A stretch of 43,376 nucleotides of DNA from assembly GCA_002306075.1 (NCBI GenBank), contig DBRW01000049.1, positions 1 to 43,376 of the forward strand, given 5' to 3'. Both the position numbers and the translations under genes were made by a program. Source of the stretch: Synergistaceae bacterium UBA1358. GTDB taxonomy: Bacteria > Synergistota > Synergistia > Synergistales > Synergistaceae. This document shows positions 31,812-39,163 of the stretch, one piece after another; position 1 is the stretch's first letter; the number at the start of each line of letters is the position of its first letter. The notes below the pieces were generated by a model. The model ran no database searches. It saw only the letters and a program-made list of their open reading frames with translations, and was not told the origin of the DNA.

Positions 31812-34052
31812 ATGCGAAATGAAGAACAGCGGTATCTTTCGGATCCGGAAGAGACAAGAGAACTTACAGGTCAGATAGAGAGAGTGACATACAATGACGC
31901 GGAGAGCGGCTATGCCGTTCTCCGCATTGCTGTGAAAGGTTATCCCGACCTGGTCACTGCAGTCGGAACGATTGCCTCCCCCGCGGTCGGTGAGGTCCTG
32001 AACATGCGGGGTGTGTGGATGGAGCATCCCAGATTCGGATCACAGTTCAAAATTATCGAATATAGATCATTCGCGCCATCATCCGTCAAAGGGATGGAGA
32101 AATACCTCGGCTCAGGCCTTATTAAGGGAATAGGTCCTTCAATGGCGGAAAAGATAGTCTCCAAATTCGGGGCCGATGCGTTCGATATACTTGATTCACA
32201 CCCGGAGAGGCTTCTTGAGATAGAGGGCATCGGCGAGAAGAAGGCTGCCGCCATACATGAAGCCTGGCTGGAACAGAGGGAGATGCGCGAGGTCATGCTT
32301 TTCCTTCAGAGCCACGGCATAGGGACAGGTTATGCACTGAGGGTCTTCAAACATTACGGGAGCGCCTCCGTACGGGTGCTCGAGGAAAACCCCTACAGGC
32401 TTGCCATCGACATATTCGGGATCGGCTTCATGACTGCCGACAAGATCGCGTCGGGCATGGGTTTCAACAGGGAATCCCCGCTGCGCATCAGGGCCGGAGT
32501 ATTGCACGTCATGAACGAGCTGACCAGGGAAGGTCATGTCTTTGTCCCGGTGGAGGAACTTACCGGATCTGCGGCAAAGATCCTTTCAGTCTCTCCCGAA
32601 GTTGTTGAAAAAGGTATAGAAGATGCTAGGCTGAATCAGGAGCTTATAATCGAATGGTACACAGACGCAGATAAGAAGGATGACTGTGCGGTCTATCTGC
32701 CGGCCTTTCATTATGCCGAACTCCATTCTGCGAAGAACCTTTGTTCTATCCTCTCTTCCCCCTTCAACGGGCAGTACGCCGATCCCGATGTGGTCATACC
32801 ATGGGTGCAGAGGGAGTTGGGGATCATCTTTGCCGGCCGGCAGACCGAGGCTTTGAAGACCGCCCTCAGTTCTCAGGTCATGGTCATTACCGGCGGTCCC
32901 GGTACAGGGAAAACGACTCTGATCAAGGCTATTATGAAGATCAGGTCTGCCAGGGGCTATAAGATAATGCTTGCCGCCCCGACGGGAAGGGCTGCCAAAA
33001 GAATGACCGAGGCCACCGGCCACGAGGCGAAGACTATCCACAGGATGCTTGAATACACGGGCAGCACGATGTCCGGCGGAGACTTCATGAGGAATGAGAC
33101 GAACCCGCTGGATTGCGACCTGCTTGTAGTGGACGAAGCTTCTATGATAGATCAGGTGCTCTTTCACCATCTTCTCAAGGCTGTCCCCAAGGGATCATCA
33201 GTCATTTTCGTCGGAGACGTCGATCAGCTGCCGTCGGTCGGGCCGGGCAATGTCCTGAAGGACATAATCGATTCAGGAGTCTGCCCTGTTGTCCATTTGA
33301 ATGAGATATACAGACAAAGCCGGGAGAGCATGATCGTTGTCAATGCCCACAGGGTCAACAACGGTGAGATGCCCTGCCTTGACGAAAAGGGAGAGCCATC
33401 CTCCGTGAGCGATTTCTATTTCATCGAGGAAGGCGACCCTGACAGGGCGCTGGAAATAATAAAAACGCTGGTCACCGTGAGGATGCCTCAGAAATTCGGT
33501 CTCGATCCGGTTAAGGACATACAGGTCCTCACCCCCATGCACAGGGGATCCCTCGGGACCGCAAGGCTGAATTCAGAGCTTAGAGAGACGCTCAATACCT
33601 GTCACGGGTCAAAGGTATTGAGGATGGGCAGGACCCTCCAGGAAGGCGACAAGGTGATGCAGATCCGCAACAACTACGAGAAGGACGTGTACAACGGAGA
33701 CATAGGCACGGTCGTCATGGTGGACGGGGAAGAGAGCCGAGTCATCGTCGAGATGGACAGCGGCCGTGTATCGTATGACTTCTCGGAACTGGACGAACTT
33801 ATCCATGCATATGCCGTATCCATCCATAAGTCACAGGGTTCCGAATACCCGGCAGTTGTGATCCCCATAATGACCCAGCACTACATGATGCTCCAGAGGA
33901 ACCTGCTTTACACGGCCATCACAAGGGGCAAGAAACTGGTGGTTATAATAGGTACGAAAAAAGCTGTCGCGATCGCGGTAAATAACGACAAAACGCGCAA
34001 AAGGTACACCAGGCTTGCAGAGAGGCTGAAAAGCTGCTTTATGGGAGGATAA
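31812..34052 (+). CDS. recD2: RecD2 family ATP-dependent DNA helicase
   Basis: A 746-residue SF1B 5'-3' helicase of the RecD2 (RecD/TraA, YrrC) type, which acts without RecBC in DNA repair and recombination. Residues 1-90 form an OB-like N domain. Helix-hairpin-helix repeats follow at about 95-210 (LLEIEGIGEKKA among them). The motor begins with Walker A GGPGTGKTTLI near 360, DLLVVDEASMID (Walker B), GDVDQLPSVGPG (motif III), and ends with HKSQGSEYPAVV (motif V) and LLYTAITRGK (motif VI). It starts 3 bases after the cysteine desulfidase gene with a weak ribosome site, so it is likely coupled. Its presence in a catabolic operon has no evident functional reason. Confidence 0.95.
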   Translation: MRNEEQRYLSDPEETRELTGQIERVTYNDAESGYAVLRIAVKGYPDLVTAVGTIASPAVGEVLNMRGVWMEHPRFGSQFKIIEYRSFAPSSVKGMEKYLGSGLIKGIGPSMAEKIVSKFGADAFDILDSHPERLLEIEGIGEKKAAAIHEAWLEQREMREVMLFLQSHGIGTGYALRVFKHYGSASVRVLEENPYRLAIDIFGIGFMTADKIASGMGFNRESPLRIRAGVLHVMNELTREGHVFVPVEELTGSAAKILSVSPEVVEKGIEDARLNQELIIEWYTDADKKDDCAVYLPAFHYAELHSAKNLCSILSSPFNGQYADPDVVIPWVQRELGIIFAGRQTEALKTALSSQVMVITGGPGTGKTTLIKAIMKIRSARGYKIMLAAPTGRAAKRMTEATGHEAKTIHRMLEYTGSTMSGGDFMRNETNPLDCDLLVVDEASMIDQVLFHHLLKAVPKGSSVIFVGDVDQLPSVGPGNVLKDIIDSGVCPVVHLNEIYRQSRESMIVVNAHRVNNGEMPCLDEKGEPSSVSDFYFIEEGDPDRALEIIKTLVTVRMPQKFGLDPVKDIQVLTPMHRGSLGTARLNSELRETLNTCHGSKVLRMGRTLQEGDKVMQIRNNYEKDVYNGDIGTVVMVDGEESRVIVEMDSGRVSYDFSELDELIHAYAVSIHKSQGSEYPAVVIPIMTQHYMMLQRNLLYTAITRGKKLVVIIGTKKAVAIAVNNDKTRKRYTRLAERLKSCFMGG

Positions 34053-34090
34053 GGTCAGTTCTCTGGGGCGGTCTGTAAGCATAAGATGAC

Positions 34091-34130
34091 AAAAAAAAAG
34101 ACGGGCCGGCGATGTATGCCGGCCCGTCTT
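34091..34130 (-). terminator. Terminator of the ABC importer operon
   Basis: A 13-bp perfect stem (34098-34110 with 34118-34130, 7-base loop) is followed on the minus strand by a run of nine to ten T (plus-strand A-run at 34091-34099). It lies 16 bases after the importer stop. It may also stop recD2 transcripts from the other side, though the plus-strand T-run is weak. Confidence 0.88.
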
Positions 34131-34145
34131 CATACTGCAGCATCG

Positions 34146-35702
34146 TTATATATAGCGTGTCGATGAACGGTAGATATTTTCCCTGTGACCGTATTTTCCA
34201 TCCTTTTCGACCTCAGCCAGCCTTCTCTCCGTGTAGCGGGCGAAGCGTACGAACGGAAGCCCCAGCAGGAGATAGATAACGGCTACGATTATGCCGGGAC
34301 CGAAATAGTCATAATAAGTGGCCGATATCTGTCCGTACGCCTTTGTCAGGTCGACCATCGTTATTATCGAGACCAGTGAGGAATCCTTGAGCAGAGAGAT
34401 GAAATCGTTTGTGATCGGCGGTATTACGACTCTTACCGCCTGCGGAAGGATAACTTCCCTCATGGCCTGCCATCTGGTCATGCCCAGGGCAAGGGCCGAT
34501 TCCCACTGTGTCCTCGGTATGGCAAAGAGCCCGGAACGGTAGATCTCTGCTTCATATGCGGCGTAGTTCAGTCCCAGTCCTATGGCTCCGGCCCAGAACG
34601 GTGAGAACTTCACCCCTATGCTCGGAAGCCCGTAGAAGATAAAGAACAGCTGGATCAGGACCGGCGTCCCCCTGACGATCTCAATGTAAAGGGTGGCCAA
34701 AGAGGCTATCCACTTGGGAGCAAATACCCTTGTGATCGCCAGAGTGAGCCCGAGAGCTATCGCAAGTATCATTGCCGTTATAGAGACCTGCATCGTGACG
34801 ACCGCGGCGCGTCCGAAAGCGGGCAGCGCATCCGCATATCTTTCCAGCCGTTTGGCAAAGGTCAGCTGCGGCCTGTGTGCCTCAGCCCATTCGTTGTAAC
34901 GCGACGGCTCTACCTTGGATGGGCTGTAATCGTTGAACTCTGCGGCCATCTTTGGCGTCCAGAGGTTCCATCTGTCGTATATCTCGCGAAGCTTGCCGGA
35001 ATCGCGGAGGGCAACAAGGGCTTTGTTGACTTCCGTCAGCAGTTCCTTGTCTTCCTTGCGCACGGCGATCGCGTACTCAAGCTCTCCTACCTCAGGCCCC
35101 ACAAATTTGATCTCAGGGTTGAAGCCGGCGGAGTAGAGAGCTATCGGATGGTCGAAGAACGCAGCGTCCAGCCTGCCGTTGGCGAGATCTTCGTACGTGT
35201 TGGCCTCGACGTTGTATGTCCTTATGTCGATGTCTCCGATCTCCTCGAGCAGCTCCTGTGCGAAGCTCTCCTTGAGAGTACCTACCTTCTTGCCTTTGCA
35301 GTCCTCAAGGGTCTTGATAGAGTTGTCTCCCTTGCGCACCGCAAGCTGAAGGTATGTTTTGTAATAGGGGATCGAGAAGTTGACGACCTCTTTGTGCTCT
35401 GGCGTCACTTCCAGTCCGTTTATCGATATGTCGTAAAGCTTCCTGTTGAGTCCCGGGATCAGATTTTCCCAGGCGTTGTTGACATAGACGGGTTTTCTCC
35501 CCATCTGTTCAGCTAGAGCTTCGACGATGTCCACCTCAAAACCGATCAGTTCATCGGTGTTTTTGGGGTTTGGGAACATATAGGGAAAGCCGCCTTCGGA
35601 ATCCCCTCCCCATACCAGCTCCTTCTTATCCTCTGCAAGTACGGGAGAGGATGAGGTAGTTACGAGCATAATGAGCGCAAGCAGAAGTATCAGTTTTTTC
35701 AT
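34146..35702 (-). CDS. Amino-acid ABC transporter: fused substrate-binding protein and permease
   Basis: A 518-residue fusion. Residues 1-24 are a signal peptide (MKKLILLLALIML, cleavage after VLA). About 27-255 is a family 3 solute-binding domain for polar amino acids (GGFPYMF, DISINGLEVT, GTLKESFAQELL, AVRKEDKELL). About 295-505 is a GlnP-type permease with roughly five helices (VRGTPVLIQLFFIFYG) and the ATPase-contacting EAA loop (ESALALGMTRWQAMREVILPQA). With the signal peptide removed, the binding domain faces the periplasm, tethered to the permease. Substrate is probably glutamate/glutamine or another polar amino acid. It lies 1 base after the stop of its ATPase gene. Such fusions occur in GlnP-type systems of Gram-positives and some anaerobes. 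Confidence 0.94.
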   Translation of the reverse strand: MKKLILLLALIMLVTTSSSPVLAEDKKELVWGGDSEGGFPYMFPNPKNTDELIGFEVDIVEALAEQMGRKPVYVNNAWENLIPGLNRKLYDISINGLEVTPEHKEVVNFSIPYYKTYLQLAVRKGDNSIKTLEDCKGKKVGTLKESFAQELLEEIGDIDIRTYNVEANTYEDLANGRLDAAFFDHPIALYSAGFNPEIKFVGPEVGELEYAIAVRKEDKELLTEVNKALVALRDSGKLREIYDRWNLWTPKMAAEFNDYSPSKVEPSRYNEWAEAHRPQLTFAKRLERYADALPAFGRAAVVTMQVSITAMILAIALGLTLAITRVFAPKWIASLATLYIEIVRGTPVLIQLFFIFYGLPSIGVKFSPFWAGAIGLGLNYAAYEAEIYRSGLFAIPRTQWESALALGMTRWQAMREVILPQAVRVVIPPITNDFISLLKDSSLVSIITMVDLTKAYGQISATYYDYFGPGIIVAVIYLLLGLPFVRFARYTERRLAEVEKDGKYGHRENIYRSSTRYI

Positions 35703-35703
35703 G

Positions 35704-36489
35704 TCATGCTACCCCCGTGTTTACGAAGTGGCGCAGGAAAGCCTTTGTCCGCTCGCTCTTGGGGGAGGTGAAAAGAATGTCCCCGTCGTCGTACTCAACT
35801 ATCTCGCCGTTGTCCATGAATATTATGTAGTCGGAGGCGTCCCGTGCGAACTTCATTTCATGCGTGACAATGATCTGAGTCATGCCCTCGGAGTCGAGGT
35901 CTTTCATGACCTGAAGGACTTCTCCTACAAGCTCTGGGTCCAGTGCGGATGTGGGTTCATCATAGAGCATCACCCTCGGGTTCATTGCAAGCGCCCTCGC
36001 AATAGCGGCCCTCTGGCTCTGGCCTCCGGAGAGCGTGGACGGATATTTCGAAGCGAAACCCTTCAGTCCGACCTTGTCAAGGAGGTTGATCGCCAGTTCA
36101 TAGGCTTCTTCCTTGGGTTGTTTTTTAACGACCATCGGAGCGAGCATTAAATTTTCAATGATCGTCTTATGCGGAAACAGGTTGTAACTCTGGAATACCA
36201 TGCCGACTTCGCTTCGGATCTCGTGGGCTATGTCCAACATTTTTTCATCGGGGACCTGTCCCGGTCTGCGCGAGATCGTCACGCCCGCGATCGATATGGA
36301 ACCTGAGTCAAGCAGCTCAAGACAGTTCAGGCAGCGCAGGAACGTCGACTTGCCGCATCCCGACGGGCCGATGATCGATGCCAGGTCGCCCTCGCGGATT
36401 GTGAAGCTGACATTCTTCAGCACCTCACCGTCTTCAAAGCCCTTGCAGAGGTTTTCTACTACAATGAGTGGTTTGTTGTTTATATTCAC
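35704..36489 (-). CDS. Amino-acid ABC transporter ATPase (GlnQ type)
   Basis: A 261-residue ABC ATPase that powers the fused importer encoded just downstream. Walker A GPSGCGKST is at 41-49, the Q-loop in FQSYNLFPH, signature LSGGQSQRAAIARAL, Walker B VMLYDEPTSALDPE and switch histidine in VTHEM. The sequence pattern (FLRCLN, HKTIIENL) is that of the polar amino-acid subfamily GlnQ/HisP/ArtP. Start is GTG 36489 with AGGGGG 8 bases upstream. It is the first gene of the two-gene operon. About 345 bases of gene-free DNA lie upstream, and I could not identify a clear promoter there. Confidence 0.94.
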   Translation of the reverse strand: MNINNKPLIVVENLCKGFEDGEVLKNVSFTIREGDLASIIGPSGCGKSTFLRCLNCLELLDSGSISIAGVTISRRPGQVPDEKMLDIAHEIRSEVGMVFQSYNLFPHKTIIENLMLAPMVVKKQPKEEAYELAINLLDKVGLKGFASKYPSTLSGGQSQRAAIARALAMNPRVMLYDEPTSALDPELVGEVLQVMKDLDSEGMTQIIVTHEMKFARDASDYIIFMDNGEIVEYDDGDILFTSPKSERTKAFLRHFVNTGVA

Positions 36490-36833
36490 GATTCATACCC
36501 CCTAATAAAGAATAGCGTTGGAACTTTCTTTACAGGGGTCATATTCGAAGTTGTTTGCCATAAATTGGAGAAGCAGTCGGGATCGCAGCCGCTCTGCTGA
36601 TTGCGGGCAGATTATTTGCACAGGTCTTGAAAAGAAGTCTGCTGAAAGCGTTCATGTGTCTGACACACCAGACACCAGTGATTATTTTCAATTTTCGTCT
36701 CACATCCCTTCCGTGTAATGACATTTGGAAACATGTGCACAGTTTAATAGTTTTTGACCACAAACGCAATGATATGGATCAAAAAATTTTTACGGGACTT
36801 TTTCACAGCCCGACGGAGGATTTTCCCCAAACT
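36490..36833. other. Gene-free AT-rich gap of about 344 bases
   Basis: I see no credible gene here. The only notable structure is a small hairpin, GTGTCTG (36656-36662) against CAGACAC (36669-36675) with a 6-base loop and no T-run. The gap should hold the promoter of the ABC importer operon (minus strand), but no hexamer pair is convincing. Confidence 0.5.
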
Positions 36834-37079
36834 TCATTGATCATCGTAGCCGAGCTCTTTCCGCGTTTTTTCAATATCTTCCCTGGTTTCTTTTATCCAT
36901 CTCTCTAACGTTTCGGGCTTAATCTTTTTTGACTGCGGGTCGTTAAGCAGTTTGTCCAGCTTTTTCTCCTGGATCTTCAGCCATTCGATCTTTGCCTCTC
37001 TGTGAAGGATGTCAGAGACGAGATTTCCCCTCTCGCCGTCATCCTCTTTTACAAATGCGCGGCTCACAGACGTACTCAT
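36834..37079 (-). CDS. Small charged coiled-coil-like protein, function unknown
   Basis: An 81-residue hydrophilic protein rich in lysine and glutamate. Apart from a short N-terminal SRAFVKEDDGE stretch, it is predicted almost entirely helical with heptad-like leucine/isoleucine spacing (LHREAKIEWLKIQEKKLDKL), so a coiled coil is likely. The SRAFVKEDD opening recalls the N-terminus of GreA/GreB-related proteins, but no further domain follows. The ribosome site AAAAGGAG abuts ATG 37079, which is too close, so GTG 37067 (residue 5) may be the true start. It lies 40 bases downstream of the YkuD gene on the same strand, probably co-transcribed. I do not recognise a family. Confidence 0.6.
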   Translation of the reverse strand: MSTSVSRAFVKEDDGERGNLVSDILHREAKIEWLKIQEKKLDKLLNDPQSKKIKPETLERWIKETREDIEKTRKELGYDDQ

Positions 37080-37119
37080 CTCCTTTTATATGTATTGCCC
37101 GGGTCAGGCCCGGGCGCTG

Positions 37120-37665
37120 CTATATCGTTTCCTTATAAAATTTTCTGTTTTCGTCCCTTTCGACTATGACCAGCTTCATTTTTGGTGTTACATCTTTTAC
37201 CAGATCTTCGATGTCGCCGTTTCTCAGCCTTATGCACCCGTGCGTCGTCCACTTGCCTATCGAAGAGGGGTTATTAGTGCCGTGTATCGCGATCTGCCAG
37301 TTGTTGTAGAAAGATATCAGCTTTGATCCGTAGACGCCTGCTTCGGGTTCTCCCGGTTCATTGAACCAGGCGGGGTCGTAGACAAGCTTCGTGGCATCCT
37401 GGACCACCCTGTATATTGTGAATGTCCCCGTAGGCGTAATAAGGTCGAAACGGGATTTTTTCTCTGTACCCCTGCCTTTGCCGATGGCGATCTGCCATGT
37501 CTTGAGCGGGTCCTGTCCCTTATAAAGAGTCAGCCTAAGCTGTTCTTTGTTTATTTTGATCCATTTTTCCCCTTCCCGGGGCTGCCATTTGGAGGTGGCA
37601 AAGCTCTCGCCCGCATAGATCATGAGCAATGAAAACATCGTGATAATTATGAGGGCTTTTTTCAT
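37120..37665 (-). CDS. YkuD L,D-transpeptidase, exported
   Basis: A 181-residue exported protein. A signal peptide occupies residues 1-23 (MKKALIIITMFSLLMI, cleavage after SFA). The remainder is a YkuD domain: KINKEQLRLTLYKG (the strand that opens the fold), ITPTGTFTIYR, the HGTNNPSSIG motif and the catalytic THGCIRLRN with its cysteine. It would form or exchange 3-3 crosslinks in peptidoglycan, or link lipoproteins to it, in the periplasm. ATG 37665 is preferred because GGGAG lies 7 bases upstream and the signal peptide then begins directly; ATG 37692 adds nine residues without a ribosome site. A minus-strand TATAAT (37703-37698) lies at a suitable distance. It diverges from hisS. Confidence 0.93.
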   Translation of the reverse strand: MKKALIIITMFSLLMIYAGESFATSKWQPREGEKWIKINKEQLRLTLYKGQDPLKTWQIAIGKGRGTEKKSRFDLITPTGTFTIYRVVQDATKLVYDPAWFNEPGEPEAGVYGSKLISFYNNWQIAIHGTNNPSSIGKWTTHGCIRLRNGDIEDLVKDVTPKMKLVIVERDENRKFYKETI

Positions 37666-37719
37666 AAAAACACTCCCAGGCAAAAGATGCAAAGTAAATT
37701 ATAACAAACATTGAGGAAA

Positions 37720-37746
37720 TTGCTACTTGTAAGGTTTGCGTATAAT
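37720..37746 (+). promoter_or_regulatory. Candidate hisS promoter
   Basis: A perfect TATAAT (37741-37746) with TTGCTA (37720-37725) 15 bases before it, a somewhat short spacer. It lies 62 bases before GTG 37809, in the hisS/YkuD divergent gap, where the minus strand also carries a TATAAT (37703-37698). Confidence 0.45.
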
Positions 37747-37808
37747 GAAGTATCATAACGATTTGAATAGTTTTTGAAAAACAAAAAATATATCGGGAGG
37801 CGGCTGTT

Positions 37809-39059
37809 GTGGACATTATCAGGGCACCGCGCGGAACAAGAGATATACTCGGCGACGAATCGTGGAAATGGGCATATGTGACAGGAATCTGCCGCGATGT
37901 GGCGGATGATTACGGTTACAAGGAAGTCCATCTTCCCATATTTGAACATACAGAACTCTTCTGCAGAGGTGTAGGGGAGACGACTGATGTCGTTGAAAAA
38001 GAGATGTACACCTTCGAGGACAAGGGCGGGAGGAGTATAACGCTCAGGCCGGAACTCACAGCGTCGATGGTGCGTTCATACCTTGAAAATGAAATGAACA
38101 AGGGAACTCAGCCTGCAAAGCTATGGTCGATTGGCCCGATGTTCCGTTACGAAAGGCCGCAGAAGGGGCGCTACAGGCAGTTCGTGCAGCTTGATATCGA
38201 AGCTCTGGGAGCGCAGGATGCCTATGTCGACCTTGAAGTGATAGACTTCTCGATGGAACTCTATCGACGTCTCGGTCTTTCCAACCTTCAGGTGGTACTC
38301 AACTCGGTCGGCTGTCCGAAGTGCCGCCCTGTTTACAGGAAAGCGCTCCAGGAGTTCCTTAAGGGCAGGTTCGACGAGCTCTGCGACACATGCAAGGGAC
38401 GCTATGACAGGAACCCTCTCAGGATCCTGGACTGCAAAAGTCCCAAATGCAAAGAGATAACGGAGAATGCGCCGGCTGTGATGGAATATCTTTGTGATGA
38501 ATGCAAAGAACATTTCGAACAGCTGAAAAATGGCCTTGACCGGATCGGTGCTGTTGTGAAAATAGACAACAGGCTTGTGAGAGGGCTTGATTACTATACT
38601 AAGACGGCATATGAGATACTTTCGGGCGACCTTGGCTCACAGAACGCTGTCTGCGGCGGGGGAAGATATGACAACCTCTCAGAGGCGATCGGCGGACCGC
38701 ATGTCCCGGGAGTGGGGTTCGCATCGGGGATAGAGAGAGTCGTCCTCACGATGGAGGCTCAGGGATGCTCGTTCGGAAAGGAACCCTCCAACAAAGTCTT
38801 CGTAGTGGCTGCTGAGCCCGAGACAAAAATAGATGTCATGGATCTTGTCCGGACGCTGAGGCAGAACAGGATCTCCGCTGACATGGACTACATGGGACGA
38901 AGCATGAAGAGTCAGATGAAGGCCGCCGGCAACACTGCAGAGTATGCCTGCATCATAGGACGCGAGGAGCTCGACAAAAAACTTGTCACACTGAAAGACC
39001 TCAAAGAGGGAACTCAGGAAGAGCTCACCATCGAAGCTTTGATCGATAAACTCAGATAA
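37809..39059 (+). CDS. hisS: Histidyl-tRNA synthetase
   Basis: A 416-residue class II aminoacyl-tRNA synthetase that charges tRNA-His. Class motifs and HisRS-specific peptides are complete: APRGTRDIL at the N-terminus, FRYERPQKGRYRQF (motif 2), RGLDYYTKTAYE (HisA box), and a C-terminal anticodon-binding domain (about 325-416). The insertion at about 165-245 contains four CxxC or C-x(3)-C-type cysteine pairs (CPKC, CDTC, CKSPKC, CDEC), common in bacterial HisRS. Start is GTG 37809, with GGGAGG shortly before it. aspS follows in the same direction about 100 bases later, the frequent hisS-aspS pairing in bacteria. Confidence 0.97.
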   Translation: MDIIRAPRGTRDILGDESWKWAYVTGICRDVADDYGYKEVHLPIFEHTELFCRGVGETTDVVEKEMYTFEDKGGRSITLRPELTASMVRSYLENEMNKGTQPAKLWSIGPMFRYERPQKGRYRQFVQLDIEALGAQDAYVDLEVIDFSMELYRRLGLSNLQVVLNSVGCPKCRPVYRKALQEFLKGRFDELCDTCKGRYDRNPLRILDCKSPKCKEITENAPAVMEYLCDECKEHFEQLKNGLDRIGAVVKIDNRLVRGLDYYTKTAYEILSGDLGSQNAVCGGGRYDNLSEAIGGPHVPGVGFASGIERVVLTMEAQGCSFGKEPSNKVFVVAAEPETKIDVMDLVRTLRQNRISADMDYMGRSMKSQMKAAGNTAEYACIIGREELDKKLVTLKDLKEGTQEELTIEALIDKLR

Positions 39060-39163
39060 AACAAGAAAAGAGACGGGCCCCCTTTTATTTGGAAGGGGTC
39101 TTCGCTTCTGAAATTATTTGGACCACGATATTTTTCAGACCATTTTTGAAAGAGGGAAAACTT

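Noticed and set aside
34875..35516. 213-codon plus-strand frame opposite the fused importer
   Set aside because: It lies inside the binding-protein region on the other strand, with no ribosome site or domain support.
36656..36675. GTGTCTG/CAGACAC hairpin in the gap upstream of the ABC importer
   Set aside because: There is no T-run and no adjacent promoter. A 7-bp repeat of this kind is expected by chance, so it is mentioned only in the gap entry.
39060..39163. Possible T-box or attenuator between hisS and aspS
   Set aside because: Only a CCCCTT/AAGGGG inverted repeat is present. There is no T-box sequence, specifier loop or terminator/antiterminator pair.
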